A stretch of 64,000 nt of DNA from Paguma larvata (taxonomy: Eukaryota; Chordata; Mammalia; Carnivora; Viverridae): the NCBI GenBank assembly GCA_030068075.1, contig CM057825.1:78693123-78757122 (forward strand), given 5' to 3'. The notes below the pieces were generated by a model. It saw only the letters and a program-made list of their open reading frames with translations, ran no database searches and was not told the origin of the DNA. Below, one piece after another: positions 23,271 through 33,930 of the stretch. A program made the translations under genes and the position numbers. The number at the start of each line of letters is the position of its first letter. The first letter of the stretch is position 1.

Positions 23271-24439
23271 TTTAAAAATATCACTTCACCAAATGTAAGC
23301 AGTACAGATTGGATTCCAGGAGACCAGCTGGGATCCTGTTGCATCAATAGAAGTGAAAAGATGGTAGCTTGGAACAATGTTTGGAGGACACTGTCTCCCC
23401 TTGACAGCCAAGTCCCACCCAGTAAGAGTCCACTGAGTCCACCTCCCTCTCCCAAATCTACCTTCAGTGATGCCCACCTCTGCGAGGCCACTGTGCTCAC
23501 TGTCATATACACAAATCTTTCCTATTCTTTCTTTTACCTTTGTCCATGCTGTTCCTTTCTTCATGATAGCACCTTAAGCTTTCACTTACATCACTACCAT
23601 CTTACACACCTAAACTCACATTCCATTTCCCTGTTTCTTAGAACATTCCCACTCACAGCCATTTCCTTCTTCCTTTGCATTAAACACATGCTAGTTTCTT
23701 CTTGTCCTTCCCCTGGTGAAATTTTTGCTTCTTAGGAAGGAAATGTGGGTTGCGTTTCTCTGGATTCTTCTATAAGAGCAAGCACACGTTTGGATTAAGT
23801 GCAAAACACCCTTTACACTTAATCGAATTGCAATGCAATGAAAAATATCCCCAAGTATATGGACGACAATTTGCAGAAATACTGTGTTCCAAATTCCGCT
23901 TAAGGCCAAAAAAAGGTATTATATGAATCTAAACGGTATTATAGAAGAATGTTTTATAATAGGTTAAAAGCCAAGCCATCTGGAGTCAGCACCAAACTTA
24001 TGGATTGATTACTCTTCCAGTTTGCCTTTTGTAGCTATATATGTCCTTTCTGACTTCTTCATATTCCTGCACCTGCCAAAATGTAGCAGCAGCACTCATG
24101 AACTTGGCCTTCAGATGGAATCCCACTAGAGCTTCTTCCAGGGCAGGAGGAAAGTGGGCCTTATCACACACATGCCAGGGTACATTCCCAGCATGACTTA
24201 TTGTCTCTGTGTTTGCCACCCGGCAGTCTTACAAGACCCTGACAGCTAAGTAATAAAGGACCAGAGAAATAGGTCTTATCAGGACAAGTTGTCAAGAATT
24301 CAACTATTTATTAATTCTGTATATTAGTCTCACAAATCTTCAATAAAGCAATATTATGTTTTGTGTACTTGAATTTTGTAAAGAGGCTAAATTTTGTGAG
24401 ACGTAGAAAGGGTAGGCCTACATGCATAAGACATATTTC
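23271..24439. other. Unique sequence
   Basis: No gene supported. The 124-codon ORF at 23361-23735 is opposite two other ORFs (92 and 108 codons, minus) over the same bases. None has a recognisable domain. Confidence 0.5.
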
Positions 24440-24640
24440 CTGGCTTTAATAATAGCAAACATGCATTGAACATGCCAAGCAAAAGGCAAAGTTCTTTAAA
24501 CACATTGGTTCTACTAATTCTCACAACAACCTCATGAAATAATTTATATTGTTACAAATAATAAGTCTGAAATTCAAAGAATGGAGATAACTCACCTCAC
24601 TCAAAATCTCAGAAACAGTAATGATGGGGCCAGGACTCTG
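24440..24640 (-). mobile_element. MIR SINE remnant
   Basis: Antisense MIR: TAATAATAGCAAACATGC, GTTCTTTAAACACATTGG, CTAATTCTCACAACAACCTC, GGGGCCAGGACTCTG. Confidence 0.75.
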
Positions 24641-24954
24641 ATTGAGGTTTGTCTATGGAATCAGAACCTACATTTCAATTTTTACTCCCCAAACAGTGGC
24701 CACACATGGACTACAGATGCACTGGTGGTGTCTGGGTAGGGCCCTGAACGACTAGATACCTCTGATGTTTCCAGACCATGGCTTTGCTCACAGTGTTAAC
24801 ACTCTTCCTTCTTGTTAGAGTCACCAACCAACCTGCGGCTTTCTCTCTGTTCTTCCTCAGTTGTCTCAGGAACCTCCACAGCTACTGGTGCCTCTCCAGG
24901 TGGGTAGAATCTCTGCAGATTGGCATTCAATAACCACACAATACCAGGGAGGCA

Positions 24955-25190
24955 GAGGAGCACTGGCTTTCAAAATAGTTTCTGCATCTCTGAGTACTGC
25001 AATCGAATTCTGCTTTCCCCACTAGACAGATGTGTGATCTTGAGCAACTTAACCTCTCTGTACTTCTGGGTTACAACAGTACCTACCTTATAGGGGTTTT
25101 CTGATTATTAAATGTAATAGAATGTGTAAAAGTGCTTTACGTAATTCCTGGCACAGAGTAAAAAGCCAAAAACTTTACTGCTTCCACTAT
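24955..25190 (+). mobile_element. MIR SINE, sense copy
   Basis: Sense MIR: ATGTGTGATCTTGAGCAACT, TAACCTCTCTGTACTTCTGG, CAGTACCTACCTTATAGGGG, GATTATTAAATGTAATAG, GCTTTACGTAATTCCTGGCA and CAGAGTAAAAAGCC match the consensus order. Confidence 0.88.
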
Positions 25191-25689
25191 TATTTACCTC
25201 TGTTCCCTTTAAACAAGCTGGATGGTTTCTGGTTATTTCACTTGCCTTGCACTTGTCTGCTGTCTTAGGGTGAATGCCTCAGAAGCACAGTCTGTTACAG
25301 GATTTGGGTGCAAGTAGTTAATCTAGAAAGTGGTCCCAGGAAGCACCTATCAGGAAGCACCCATCACGAGAATGGAGACGTGAGGCAGGCAAGGTTAGAA
25401 AGTCAACGTAGGGCAAGTTAATGAGCACCAAGCACTCTGGGTAACTGAGAGCAGTCCTGCTGGGTATCTCTAGGAGATGGTATAGAATACATCCAGGGGT
25501 TGTCCCACCGGAGGGGCAAGAAAGCCCCTATTTGTCACTGACTAGGGCTGTTCCCAAGGGCATCAACTCCCTGGTTCTTCCAGCCTGCTCTGCGTGCTCC
25601 CTGAGCCTGCCCCATGGCCAAAGAAGCTCTCAGGAGAGTTGCAGACCTGGCTGTGAGAAGCCGCCAGCGTGCACTGCAAAGGTATGTGC
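25191..25689. other. Unique GC-richer segment with a small ORF
   Basis: No known gene. A 46-codon frame starts at 25614 (CCCATGGCC) and runs to TAA at 25752-25754. It is rich in Arg and passes a donor-like AAAGGTATGT at about 25677-25686. Two longer ORFs overlap it in other frames. I cannot support it as coding. Confidence 0.35.
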
Positions 25690-25765
25690 CCACAGGACAC
25701 CCTTTAATTGCAGGGCCCAACACAGTACTTTGCCCAGAGTCAAGAGTTCAGTAAACATTTTTGGA
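25690..25765 (+). mobile_element. L2 3' tip
   Basis: CAGGGCCCAACACAGTACTT and GTTCAGTAAACATTTTTGGA resemble the sense L2 3' end (cleavage-site region). Confidence 0.6.
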
Positions 25766-26767
25766 TTAAATTCTGTTTCATATTGAAAATGACTGAGCAC
25801 AAAATGTACTTATCTTCTGTACTGTACAAATAAAGAAGATACTTCAGCCTCCTGGGAAATGTTCGCTGGAACATCTCCTCGCCTTCTTTAATGAATTTTG
25901 ATCTTACATCACATTTAAATGCCTTGGAGTTCCAAAAGACAAATATATCCTCATGTAATTTAAATGACAATCAGCAGGCTATTTTTTCCTTATTAATATA
26001 CAGAAAGCTGGTGGTCACAGCAGGTAACTGATGAGGCTAATCTGTCAATGTCCTGATAATTCTCTGCCTGATTGCTCTCAGTCCAGGAGGCTGCATAATC
26101 ACAGAAACACCAAGCAATTTGATCAGGTCCAGAATAGATCATCGATTGTCCTCAAGCGAGCTGGGTGTTGGCACTGGATGAGGTTAGCATGATATCTCAA
26201 GGGAGCCCCTCCGAAAGAAAGCAATATTGAGACTTCAAAATATTGTAGAAGAGAGCTACAGGAAGCTTCTATGAGATGCAGTCCTAGGGGCAATGTTGTG
26301 GCAGAAAGAGAATTGATGCGATTAGTCATCATACTCTGTTAACTGCAACTCAGCCAAAGGTACTCAAAAAGGTTTGAGGACCCTAATAGATGACTCAGCC
26401 GTTTGACTGCTTTGGTTTCCACACTTCTCTATAGTTTTCTAAACAGTCTGAACTATTTATTAACCAAATGTTCACAAAAATATTCTCCAAACAAAAGGAA
26501 AATAATTATTTCCATTGTGGCATGAAGAAATGAATAAGTGGTAAGGGCTTACCAGTAATTAAAGAACACAATATTTTTGATAATGTCCTTTAATAAATAA
26601 AAATGTTAAACACATGTTGAAACATTATCCTTTATTTTGATGGCATTTTTAGATAAATAATTTACAAGATTAGGTAATTTTACTTTGTGGCTTGAGTATT
26701 TCCAAATTTGGGCATACAAGCCTTTCCTGCTCCTAGCTATTGCCTTCCTTGTTTGGTTATTTGGAAG
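25766..26767. other. Unique sequence
   Basis: Nothing recognised beyond AT-rich unique DNA. Minus-strand ORFs of 76 and 69 codons carry no domain. Confidence 0.5.
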
Positions 26768-26781
26768 CATTATTGCTTTTA

Positions 26782-27035
26782 TTTATTTTTACTTTTTATT
26801 ATTTTTTAGAGAGAAAGAGAGAGAACATTAGAGTAGGAGGGAGGGGCATAGAGAGAGGGAGGGAGTGAGAGAGAAAGGGAGGGAGGGGAGAGAGAGAGAG
26901 AGAGGGAGAATCTCAAGCAGGATCCACAGTCAACACGAAGCCTAATGCAAGACTCCATCCAATGACCCTGGGATCATGACCTGAGCTGAAATTAAGAGTT
27001 GGATGCGCAAGCAACTGAGCCACCCAGGTGCTCCT
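26782..27035 (-). mobile_element. Older CAN-SINE with expanded GA tract, perfect 14-bp TSD
   Basis: Antisense SINE ending AGCCACCCAGGTGCTCC, with the older carnivore body (CCTGGGATCATGACCTGAGC). The purine section is expanded to about 100 bp (26806-26910). The target-site duplication CATTATTGCTTTTA is exact at 26768-26781 and 27036-27049. Confidence 0.96.
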
Positions 27036-27249
27036 CATTATTGCTTTTAATTAAAAACCTTTCAATAGCCAGGTTTCAACAGCCATGTTTTTCTTCCTTA
27101 TACATTTTGTTAACCAATTTATGACATCTAGGGAAGGAGTAGGGGACTACAAAGGAAAGCAAAGGGGCACAGGAAAGTTCATGTTTGACTGGCACTGTTG
27201 TATGGACCTAGCATCTGAGCTTTTTGAGCCTGTAAGAATTGAAAACTAA

Positions 27250-27470
27250 GGGGCACCTGGGTGACTCAGTTGGTTAAGCATCTGACTTTGGCTCAAATCA
27301 CGATCTCATGGTTCCTGGATTCAAACCTTGAGCTGGGCTCTGTGCTGACAGCTCAGAGCCTGGATCCTGCTTTGGATTCTGTGTCTCCCTCTCTCTCTCT
27401 GGCCCTCCCCAACTCATACTCTGTCTCTCTCTCTCTCCAAAAAATAAACATATTTTTAAGAATTAAAAAT
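27250..27470 (+). mobile_element. CAN-SINE (SINEC_Fc), perfect 13-bp TSD
   Basis: Sense felid SINE from GGGGCACCTGGGTGACTCAG to AAAAAATAAACATATTTTTA. Exact duplication AATTGAAAACTAA at 27237-27249 and 27471-27483. It lies 214 bp from, and opposite to, the SINE at 26782-27035. The 71-codon ORF at 27261 is the SINE frame. Confidence 0.97.
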
Positions 27471-27483
27471 AATTGAAAACTAA

Positions 27484-28559
27484 TTCATTCTCTTATGAAG
27501 TTCAGTTATGAGTTCTTTGCAGACCCCAGTCTCTGAGGATCCCTTACCCACCATTCCTTTGCTAAAGAGAAACATATCATTACCCTTTTGACTCAGCCTC
27601 CAGCAGCAGCAGCAGCTTCGCTGCCAAAGTCCATTCATTCTTCCAGAATGTCCTCTTAGCTAAGACCTCTTTCACAAGAAGGCCAGGGAAAACTCCCACA
27701 TTCTCTACCTCAACCAACTTTGTAAGTACAATTATTTTCTTTAAACAGTAGCCCTTTCTTTTGCTGCCACAGGCCACTTTAAGCCAGCCTCTCACTTTAC
27801 GTATTTCTCACACAGAAAGGAGACCCCTGTCCACTATGTGTCTTCAAAAAATGCATTAAGCTCTTCTAGTAACATCCTTTGACTAAGGCTTACAATTGCT
27901 CATTACAACTGTTCATAACTGGTTTCACCAAACTTTAGTCAGACTTCTCTCCTGGCCACAAACTCCTAAACTCAGGCCTGTCCCCAAGTCTGAGCAAGCA
28001 CTAAAGCACTAATGGGCAAAACACCCCCTTCGTGGTTTATTCTGTGAATCAGCTGATTCCCTAGAGAAACAGACCCTGTTAAACTTCCCTGATCATCCTG
28101 TCCACTTACACCTCCCACTTGTCCTTCTCCCCACAGAGTTCCTGTTAGTCTTGTTTACTCTTCCATTTAAAAGAACTCCTTTTTCTATTTAATTTTCAGA
28201 CTGTTGCAAATGCTGATGTCAGAACATTCTCTCCATTGCAAGTTTCTAAATGATGTCTCTCCTTACTTAAGGCTGAATTTATTTTTTGACACCTTCCAAT
28301 CTCCCTTGAACAAAGGTAAAGATGGAAATATTCATGTAACCCCACTCCTCCTCTTTTAGCAAAGGGAAAAGACCCAAAGCTCACCAACACCTCTACGGTT
28401 CCCTGAAAAACCCACCAGTTATGCCTTCTATGTGGGCAGGTTAAGTTTTTGTGACACCACTTTGTTAATTCTGACTACAGTCTAGCACTTCCTTTGGCAT
28501 ATGGTATTTAATGTTCCTTGGTTTCATTTAAAAACCCTGTTAGAAGTATAAATATTATT
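27484..28559. other. Unique sequence with a (CAG)5 run
   Basis: A short CAG repeat (five units) lies at 27601-27615. On the minus strand it encodes leucines in a 71-codon ORF with no known domain. Otherwise unrecognised. Confidence 0.5.
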
Positions 28560-29200
28560 TGTCAGGGAGAAAAAACTTTTCCTCTGCCCTCACAGGTTAT
28601 GGTTGGTGGCCTGCAAATTAAATGAACAAAAGACAGATTAACAGGAAAAAAGGTACACAATTTTTATTAATATTCATATGCAGAGAGTTCACAGAAAAAA
28701 GTAAAACTCAAAGAAGCAGTTAGATTCAGGGGTTTATATACGCTTTTAACAAAGGAAAGAAGATTTGGGCTTCAAGGGATGATAAATTGTGGGGAAGTAA
28801 CCAGGAAATATATGGGGCAACTAGGAAGATAAGTTCTATGTTAGCAAGGTCTATTTATACAAACTCGTCTTGGTATGGACTCCTCAACTTCAATGATAAA
28901 ACATTGCTCTTCCCTCTTGATATGGGTGGGGAGTAGAGGGTGCAGGGGGAGTTCCTTTCTCAAAGGGAAATTTATGCCTTGCTTTTAGGCAGATAAGAGG
29001 AGAGCAAGAACTCTTCCTGCATCTGTTGATTCTCAGTTGCCTTCAGCTCAAAACCCTTCTGCCAAAGTCATATTTTGAGGTAGCATATTCTGATCTCCTT
29101 CCCAATCAACATATACTGTGTCCAGGGGCTACTCTAAAACACATTTCAAATATAGCGTGTGCATTACCATTTTTCAAGAAAGGATATGCTATGTATTTTT
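28560..29200 (-). mobile_element. Probable solo LTR (endogenous retrovirus-like), family uncertain
   Basis: Begins TGTCAGGGAGAAAAAAC. On the minus strand it holds a poly(A) signal (AATAAA within TATTAATAAAAATTGTG, about 28660) and, further upstream on that strand, a TATAAA-like GTATATAAACCCC (about 28735). This is the layout of an ERVL-class LTR. I recall similar mammalian sequence (GGTGGCCTGCAAATTAAATG) but cannot name it. The right edge is a guess. No viral genes are seen. Confidence 0.45.
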
Positions 29201-29464
29201 GGCTTAGTACCCTAAAACCAAGCTGTAATTTTACAATTAGAAATTTTACAGTTGTGGGGCAGTGCACAGGGGCAAACATTAGAATTAAATAATCATCGGA
29301 GAAAAAAATGAGTCAATTAAATCTTCAAAAAATATTGACCATGTAAATGTAAATTTTCCCATCATGTGTGGTAGTGCAGAATATTATATTAAGGAAGACA
29401 TTTTCAGCTAAGTAATGTATACCCGTTGGGTAATATCCTTTTCAAGACTAAAATGTTCCACCTA

Positions 29465-29700
29465 GTTAGGCAAAGGGCAGGTCACACAGGACCCTGAACA
29501 GCAGGGTGGGGAGTCTGCATTTTATTCTAAATAAGATGAAAGGCTTTGGATGATTCCCAACAGGGGAGCCTCATAATCTGATTTATACTTTTAAACGCTC
29601 CCTCTTAGCTGTTAGGTGGGGAAAAGATGATAGAAGGATATGCGTGGCAGTTAGAATTCAGTCTAGATAAAAGATGGTGGCTATTTGCACACAGTTGGTG
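29465..29700 (-). mobile_element. L2 LINE fragment
   Basis: Antisense L2: TCACACAGGACCCTGAACAG, GTCTGCATTTTATTCTAAAT, GAGCCTCATAATCTGATTTA, CGCTCCCTCTTAGCTG and AGATGGTGGCTATTTGC in consensus order. Confidence 0.78.
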
Positions 29701-30049
29701 CCACCGAGCAACTCGGAAATGCAGCCCGGAGGGACCAAGGCTGAAGACACTGTAAAGGCATGAAATGCTTTCCCACCTAAAATCCGTGTACCACCAGTCA
29801 GGTGCCTGTTTACTGGTATTCCCTCACCTTCCATGTTTTTTGGCCTTCACAGATCACATTCTTACCCATCTTGTCCACATATCATTCTTCATCCCCTCCC
29901 TAGCTTGGGGCACTCTAGTCTCTCTTTTTGGCAATATTAATCCTGGCAACCCAACAGATATTAACTTTGAGTACAAAGTAAGCAAAAACTTTGGGTATAA
30001 AATGCCAATGATCCTTTTAATCCACGAGAAATGTAGGCTAATAAACTCT
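29701..30049. other. Unique sequence
   Basis: Start of a 139-codon ORF (29765-30184) that then runs through the MIR at 30050. No domain, and a 75-codon ORF lies opposite. Not supported as a gene. Confidence 0.5.
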
Positions 30050-30295
30050 TGCTTAGTGGTTACTGCACTATTTAGTACCAACTCTCCCTGGGTTCAAATT
30101 CTAGGTCCACTACTTATTAACTATGATCTTTGCCATACTTCTTTGTATGCTTCAATTTCTTTATATGTAAAACAGGAATACTAATGGTACTTATCTCAAA
30201 TGATTTTTACAGAGATTGAATGAGTTGACATTTACAAAGTGCTTATACCTCCACCTAACACATAATAAATGCTATTTATATGTTTGCTATTATCA
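30050..30295 (+). mobile_element. MIR SINE, sense, near full length
   Basis: Sense MIR from its tRNA-like head (CTTAGTGGTTACTGCAC, CCCTGGGTTCAAATTCTAGG) through CCACTACTTATTAACTATGA, TTCAATTTCTTTATATGTAA, ATGAGTTGACATTTACAAAG and CATAATAAATGCTATTTATA. Confidence 0.88.
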
Positions 30296-30824
30296 TCATT
30301 ACCTACCTTTTAAAGCTGTATGAGGAGCAGATAAATAACACCTATAAAGCACTCATTATCGGGGCTCAACACATATATAGTAAGTGTCCAATTCATGCTC
30401 AGCTATTATTGCTTTGCTCAAGTATGACACAAATCTCAGCTATGATCCTCTGTTTATTTTTGCCTTTCTTGCTGTTTCTAATTTCTTTTTCGGCCCCTAT
30501 GAGGTCACCTATGTCTGTGCCTGTGTCTGTGATGAGTATATTTAACCTCGGGGCCAAGAGAGAAAGATTGCGAGAGAGGCAGACGCCATTGGCTCATTTC
30601 CCAGTTTTCTGCTTCTATTAAAAAAATAAAAGTGCTTCTCTTAAGAACTAGGTACCACATTTTTTGAGACTCCAGCTGAGGTAAATTAGTTAAATAGTTC
30701 ATTAATTTTGGCACTCTTACATGAAATGAAAGCAGTTTTGGAAAGTGTGCCTTTGTCTGGGTTAATTAGTAAGTGAGAACATTGGGACTTTACTACATTT
30801 TTTGCTTTAGCAATTCTTGTAATT

Positions 30825-31264
30825 GTTTTTTTTTAATTTTTTAATATTTATTTCTGAGGGGCGCCTGGGTGGCTCAGTCGGTTGGGCGCCGACTTCAGCT
30901 CAGGTCATGATCTCGCGGTCCATGAGTTCGAGCCCCGCGTCGGGCTCTGTGCTGACGGCTCAGAGCCTGGAGCCTGCTTCCGATTCTGTGTCTCCCTCTT
31001 TCTCTGCCCTTCCCCTTTTCACGCTGTGCCTCTATGTTTCTCAAAAATAAATAAACATTAAAAAAAATTAAAAAAAAATATTTATTTCTGAGATAGAGGG
31101 GGGACGGGGAGGAGCAGAAAGAGAGGGAGACACAGAACCCGAAACAGGTTCCAGGCTCTGAGCTATCAGCACAGAGCCTGATGTAGGGCTTGAACCCACG
31201 GACCGTGAGATCATAACCTAAGGTGAAGTCGGACGCTTAATCGACTGAACTACCCGGGCGTCCC
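30825..31264 (-). mobile_element. CAN-SINE, outer copy of a SINE-in-SINE nest
   Basis: Antisense SINE whose T-rich tail lies at 30825-30858 and whose body lies at 31093-31264, ending ACTACCCGGGCGTCCCC. It is split by a sense SINE at 30859-31076. Outer flanks CTTGTAATT (30816-30824 and 31265-31273) are its own target-site duplication. Confidence 0.92.
30859..31076 (+). mobile_element. CAN-SINE (SINEC_Fc), inner copy, perfect 16-bp TSD
   Basis: Nearly consensus felid SINE (GCGCCTGGGTGGCTCAGTCG, GTTCGAGCCCCGCGTCGGGC). Flanking AATATTTATTTCTGAG occurs exactly at 30843-30858 and 31077-31092. That flank is the tail of the outer SINE, so this copy is the younger. The 75-codon ORF at 30823 is its reading frame. 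Confidence 0.97.
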
Positions 31265-31273
31265 CTTGTAATT

Positions 31274-32139
31274 ATTTTTTTTAGGTTCACGTTCTACATA
31301 AACTTATAAAGATATGTCTTAATATTCATTGTGTGATATGGAGATATTAGTAGTGACCTAAGGGCCAACTAAGCAGGGAGGGTATACAGGCTATGTTGTT
31401 ACAAGATGAGAAAGAAACCAAAGAGATGAGCGTTAGGGGAAAGAAGATGGAGCTGTCTAAATGATAAAGGCTGTGTGAAAGAAAGAGCAACAGCAAAAAC
31501 ACCTTTAACAGCTTGTTCCATTTTCATGTCTGACTACATGAGTCCCAACTTAATTTTTATCATCTTCATGTTTATATGGTTACTGGCATTCCTGACTTCT
31601 GTAACTTCTGCATGCCTCTTAAAAAATCTCTCCAATTATTTGAGTTTTTCAGAGATATTTGGAAGTCTTTGGCAACAACATTATCTTACATGACAGCAAA
31701 CAAATGTTTACTCATGCAGTGAGGAGTCAGAACGCTGGTGCTGCCTGAAGCACGCCTCGGTTCAGTGGAAATTTCTTTCCCTTCCTCGTTGTTTCCACCA
31801 ATTGTTAGGACAAAACTGGCATCTGATGCTCAGACTGACATGTACACCATACCCTTTGGTTGGCTCTGCTCCTGTCCGGATCCCCATATATCTGATGCTC
31901 CCACTTCAATTGCAGTGTGATGTGTAATCAACCTGGATGAGAGTAAGAGTCATTCTTCTACGTTGTCTAGTGCTGGCTGTGCAAAATCATGAGAAGGTCA
32001 AGAGGAAGGCTGGAAAGTACCCGAAGGACACAGACTTCTATAAAACTATAGAAGGCCATTTAGTCCAAAGTAGTTTCCTACTCCAGGTAATTATCTGGAC
32101 TCTCTGGCCCATTAGAGATTAGTGTTCATTGAGTCATGA
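31274..32139. other. Unique sequence
   Basis: No recognised repeat or gene. Three ORFs of 60-72 codons without domains. Confidence 0.5.
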
Positions 32140-32330
32140 AATGTGTATCAGATACTTTACACAATTATTTTATCCATTCTTTGCTACAGCATTGTAAAGT
32201 AAGTGTCAATAGCCAGTTTAACAGGAAAACTGAGGTTCAGAGAAATAAAATAACCAGCCAAAGGAGATGCTGCATGTTGGCGTATTTATAAAATTAAATA
32301 CTGTTGGTGAGTCTGAGTCTAAGCTGTCTA
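32140..32330 (-). mobile_element. MIR SINE remnant
   Basis: Antisense MIR: ATACTTTACACAATTATTTT, GTAAAGTAAGTGTCAATAGC, AACAGGAAAACTGAGGTTCA, GAGAAATAAAATAACCAGCC. Confidence 0.8.
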
Positions 32331-33588
32331 AGATTATCTCCTGTACCCATACTTTTATGTAAGTGTGATCCGAGAAGTGATTCTCAGTCCCAAGGACAGG
32401 CTGCAGGGAGCAACAACATATGTTTTTAGGTAGTATTACTCAGGCCAGTGGAATGTTACCACAAAGAAAATGACATCACAGATGTTCATATGTGTCACAC
32501 ACTCTAGTTATTTAAGGGTTTGTAAAAGAATACTACTCGAACAGGATTTTAGATGCATATGGCAAAACAAATCTCATCTTGGCTGGGCCTTAGAACTCCC
32601 TGTCAGTTGAGGATGAAGTTGTTCTCCCATAGGACCTTGGCAAGGGACGCTCTGCCCTGTCTTAGAAATCCGTGAGGACCCTGAAGCAGGCAATGCTCTT
32701 GACCCAATAAGTCTCCACATCCTCCAAAGTCTGACCACCACTGAAGGTAAAAGCATTCTCTAACCAATCTCTCTCTCACACAGCCACATACACACAAACA
32801 TCATTCTTTCAAATCTTTAAGAGTTCTTTCCTTCCTACTAGATTCCAAGAGATGCAAGGAAGTTGGGACTGATTCATATTCATAGATATGTAGACATTTT
32901 TGTTTATCCCAAGGACTGATGGGACGTTTGGCATTTACTAGCATTTACTTCTGGCATTCAGGATCAGACGTGCGAAGTGTCTCCCATCATGCAGGGCAAT
33001 CTGCACCAACACAAATCTTTCCTCCCAGAGGTCAACAGTCCCCATGGAGAAGCACTGTACCAGAGTCTCCTTACCTTCCTTTCTTTCCAATCCTTTCCCA
33101 ATTCCCTCCCCCAACTCCCACCCAACCGCTCACTCCAGCAAGTGCCTTGTGGAAGAAGAGGGAAAATGCATTAACATAGTACCCCAAAAAGATAACCTAC
33201 TGTTCTTGGTTCTGACCTCTCTGACCCAGGTTCCCCTAATTTCTTGGTTTGATGGGAAGTCTGTTTTTTGTCCAACCTGGTGAATACTCCTTACTGGCAG
33301 CTACTCACAAGGCCACTGCTTGAATATTTCAGCCCTTGGGGTTCGTTTTTGCTGCCAAAAACAGCAGTTGTTGAAGTCAGCTACATATTGCTGGGTCATC
33401 CATAAGGGTTCTTTCTTTTTTCCAATATGGAAAACATTTGTTCTGCCAAAGCCATGCCTACCCCCAGCATGGGAGTTGACAGGATTCCATTTGCTTCTAG
33501 CAGGGGAAGAACTGACCCTTATAAATTACATTCTTGAATAATGACTTGGCCCAGGGAAATCTGGCATTACCCCAATTTTTCTCTCTCC
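32331..33588. other. Unique sequence
   Basis: No gene supported. Several overlapping ORFs of 60-86 codons in different frames (for example 32919-33283) are proline/leucine-rich low-complexity readings of C-rich DNA. Confidence 0.5.
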
Positions 33589-33622
33589 ACACTTGATCTT
33601 AGCCAAAAGTCCGAGAAGAAAT
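33589..33622 (-). pseudogene. U2 snRNA 5'-end fragment (pseudogene)
   Basis: On the minus strand the sequence reads as about the first 34 nt of U2 snRNA: ACTTGATCTTAGCCAAAAG on the plus strand is the complement of the conserved CUUUUGGCUAAGAUCAAGU, followed by CCGAGAAG. I count about three mismatches to the remembered U2 5' end. Everything beyond about nt 34 is absent, so it cannot make a functional snRNA. Confidence 0.75.
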
Positions 33623-33649
33623 AAATCTTTCTCTCTCAAGCCTCACGGA

Positions 33650-33930
33650 TGCTAGATGAGGGGAAGAGGGTAGGAAAAAGAGCAATCAGAAACAACTTCT
33701 CAGGTTTTGACCTGAGCACCTGTATGGATGTGATATTCCTTATTAAGATGTGAAAAAGTCTGAAGAGAGGAACATCAGGGGTTCAGCTTTGATTTTCAGT
33801 TGGAGAGGTCTCTTGAACATCTACAATGGAGATGTTAAGATGGCAATTGTGTATATGAGTTAAGAATCCAGGGAGTGGCCACGGTTATAGATATGCAATT
33901 CAAAGTCTGGGGACTGGTCAAGATATCCTA
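33650..33930 (-). mobile_element. L2 LINE fragment
   Basis: Antisense L2 with GGGGTTCAGCTTTGATTTTC, CATCTACAATGGAGATGTTA, AGATGGCAATTGTGTATATG, AGTTAAGAATCCAGGGAG and GGTTATAGATATGCAATTC in consensus order. Confidence 0.7.

Noticed and set aside
23186..23735. Three ORFs of 92-124 codons on both strands
   Set aside because: Mutually overlapping in opposite or shifted frames with no domain, in unique C-rich DNA; chance open frames.
29765..30184. 139-codon ORF as a possible gene
   Set aside because: Its second half reads through a sense MIR, it has no domain, and another ORF lies opposite.
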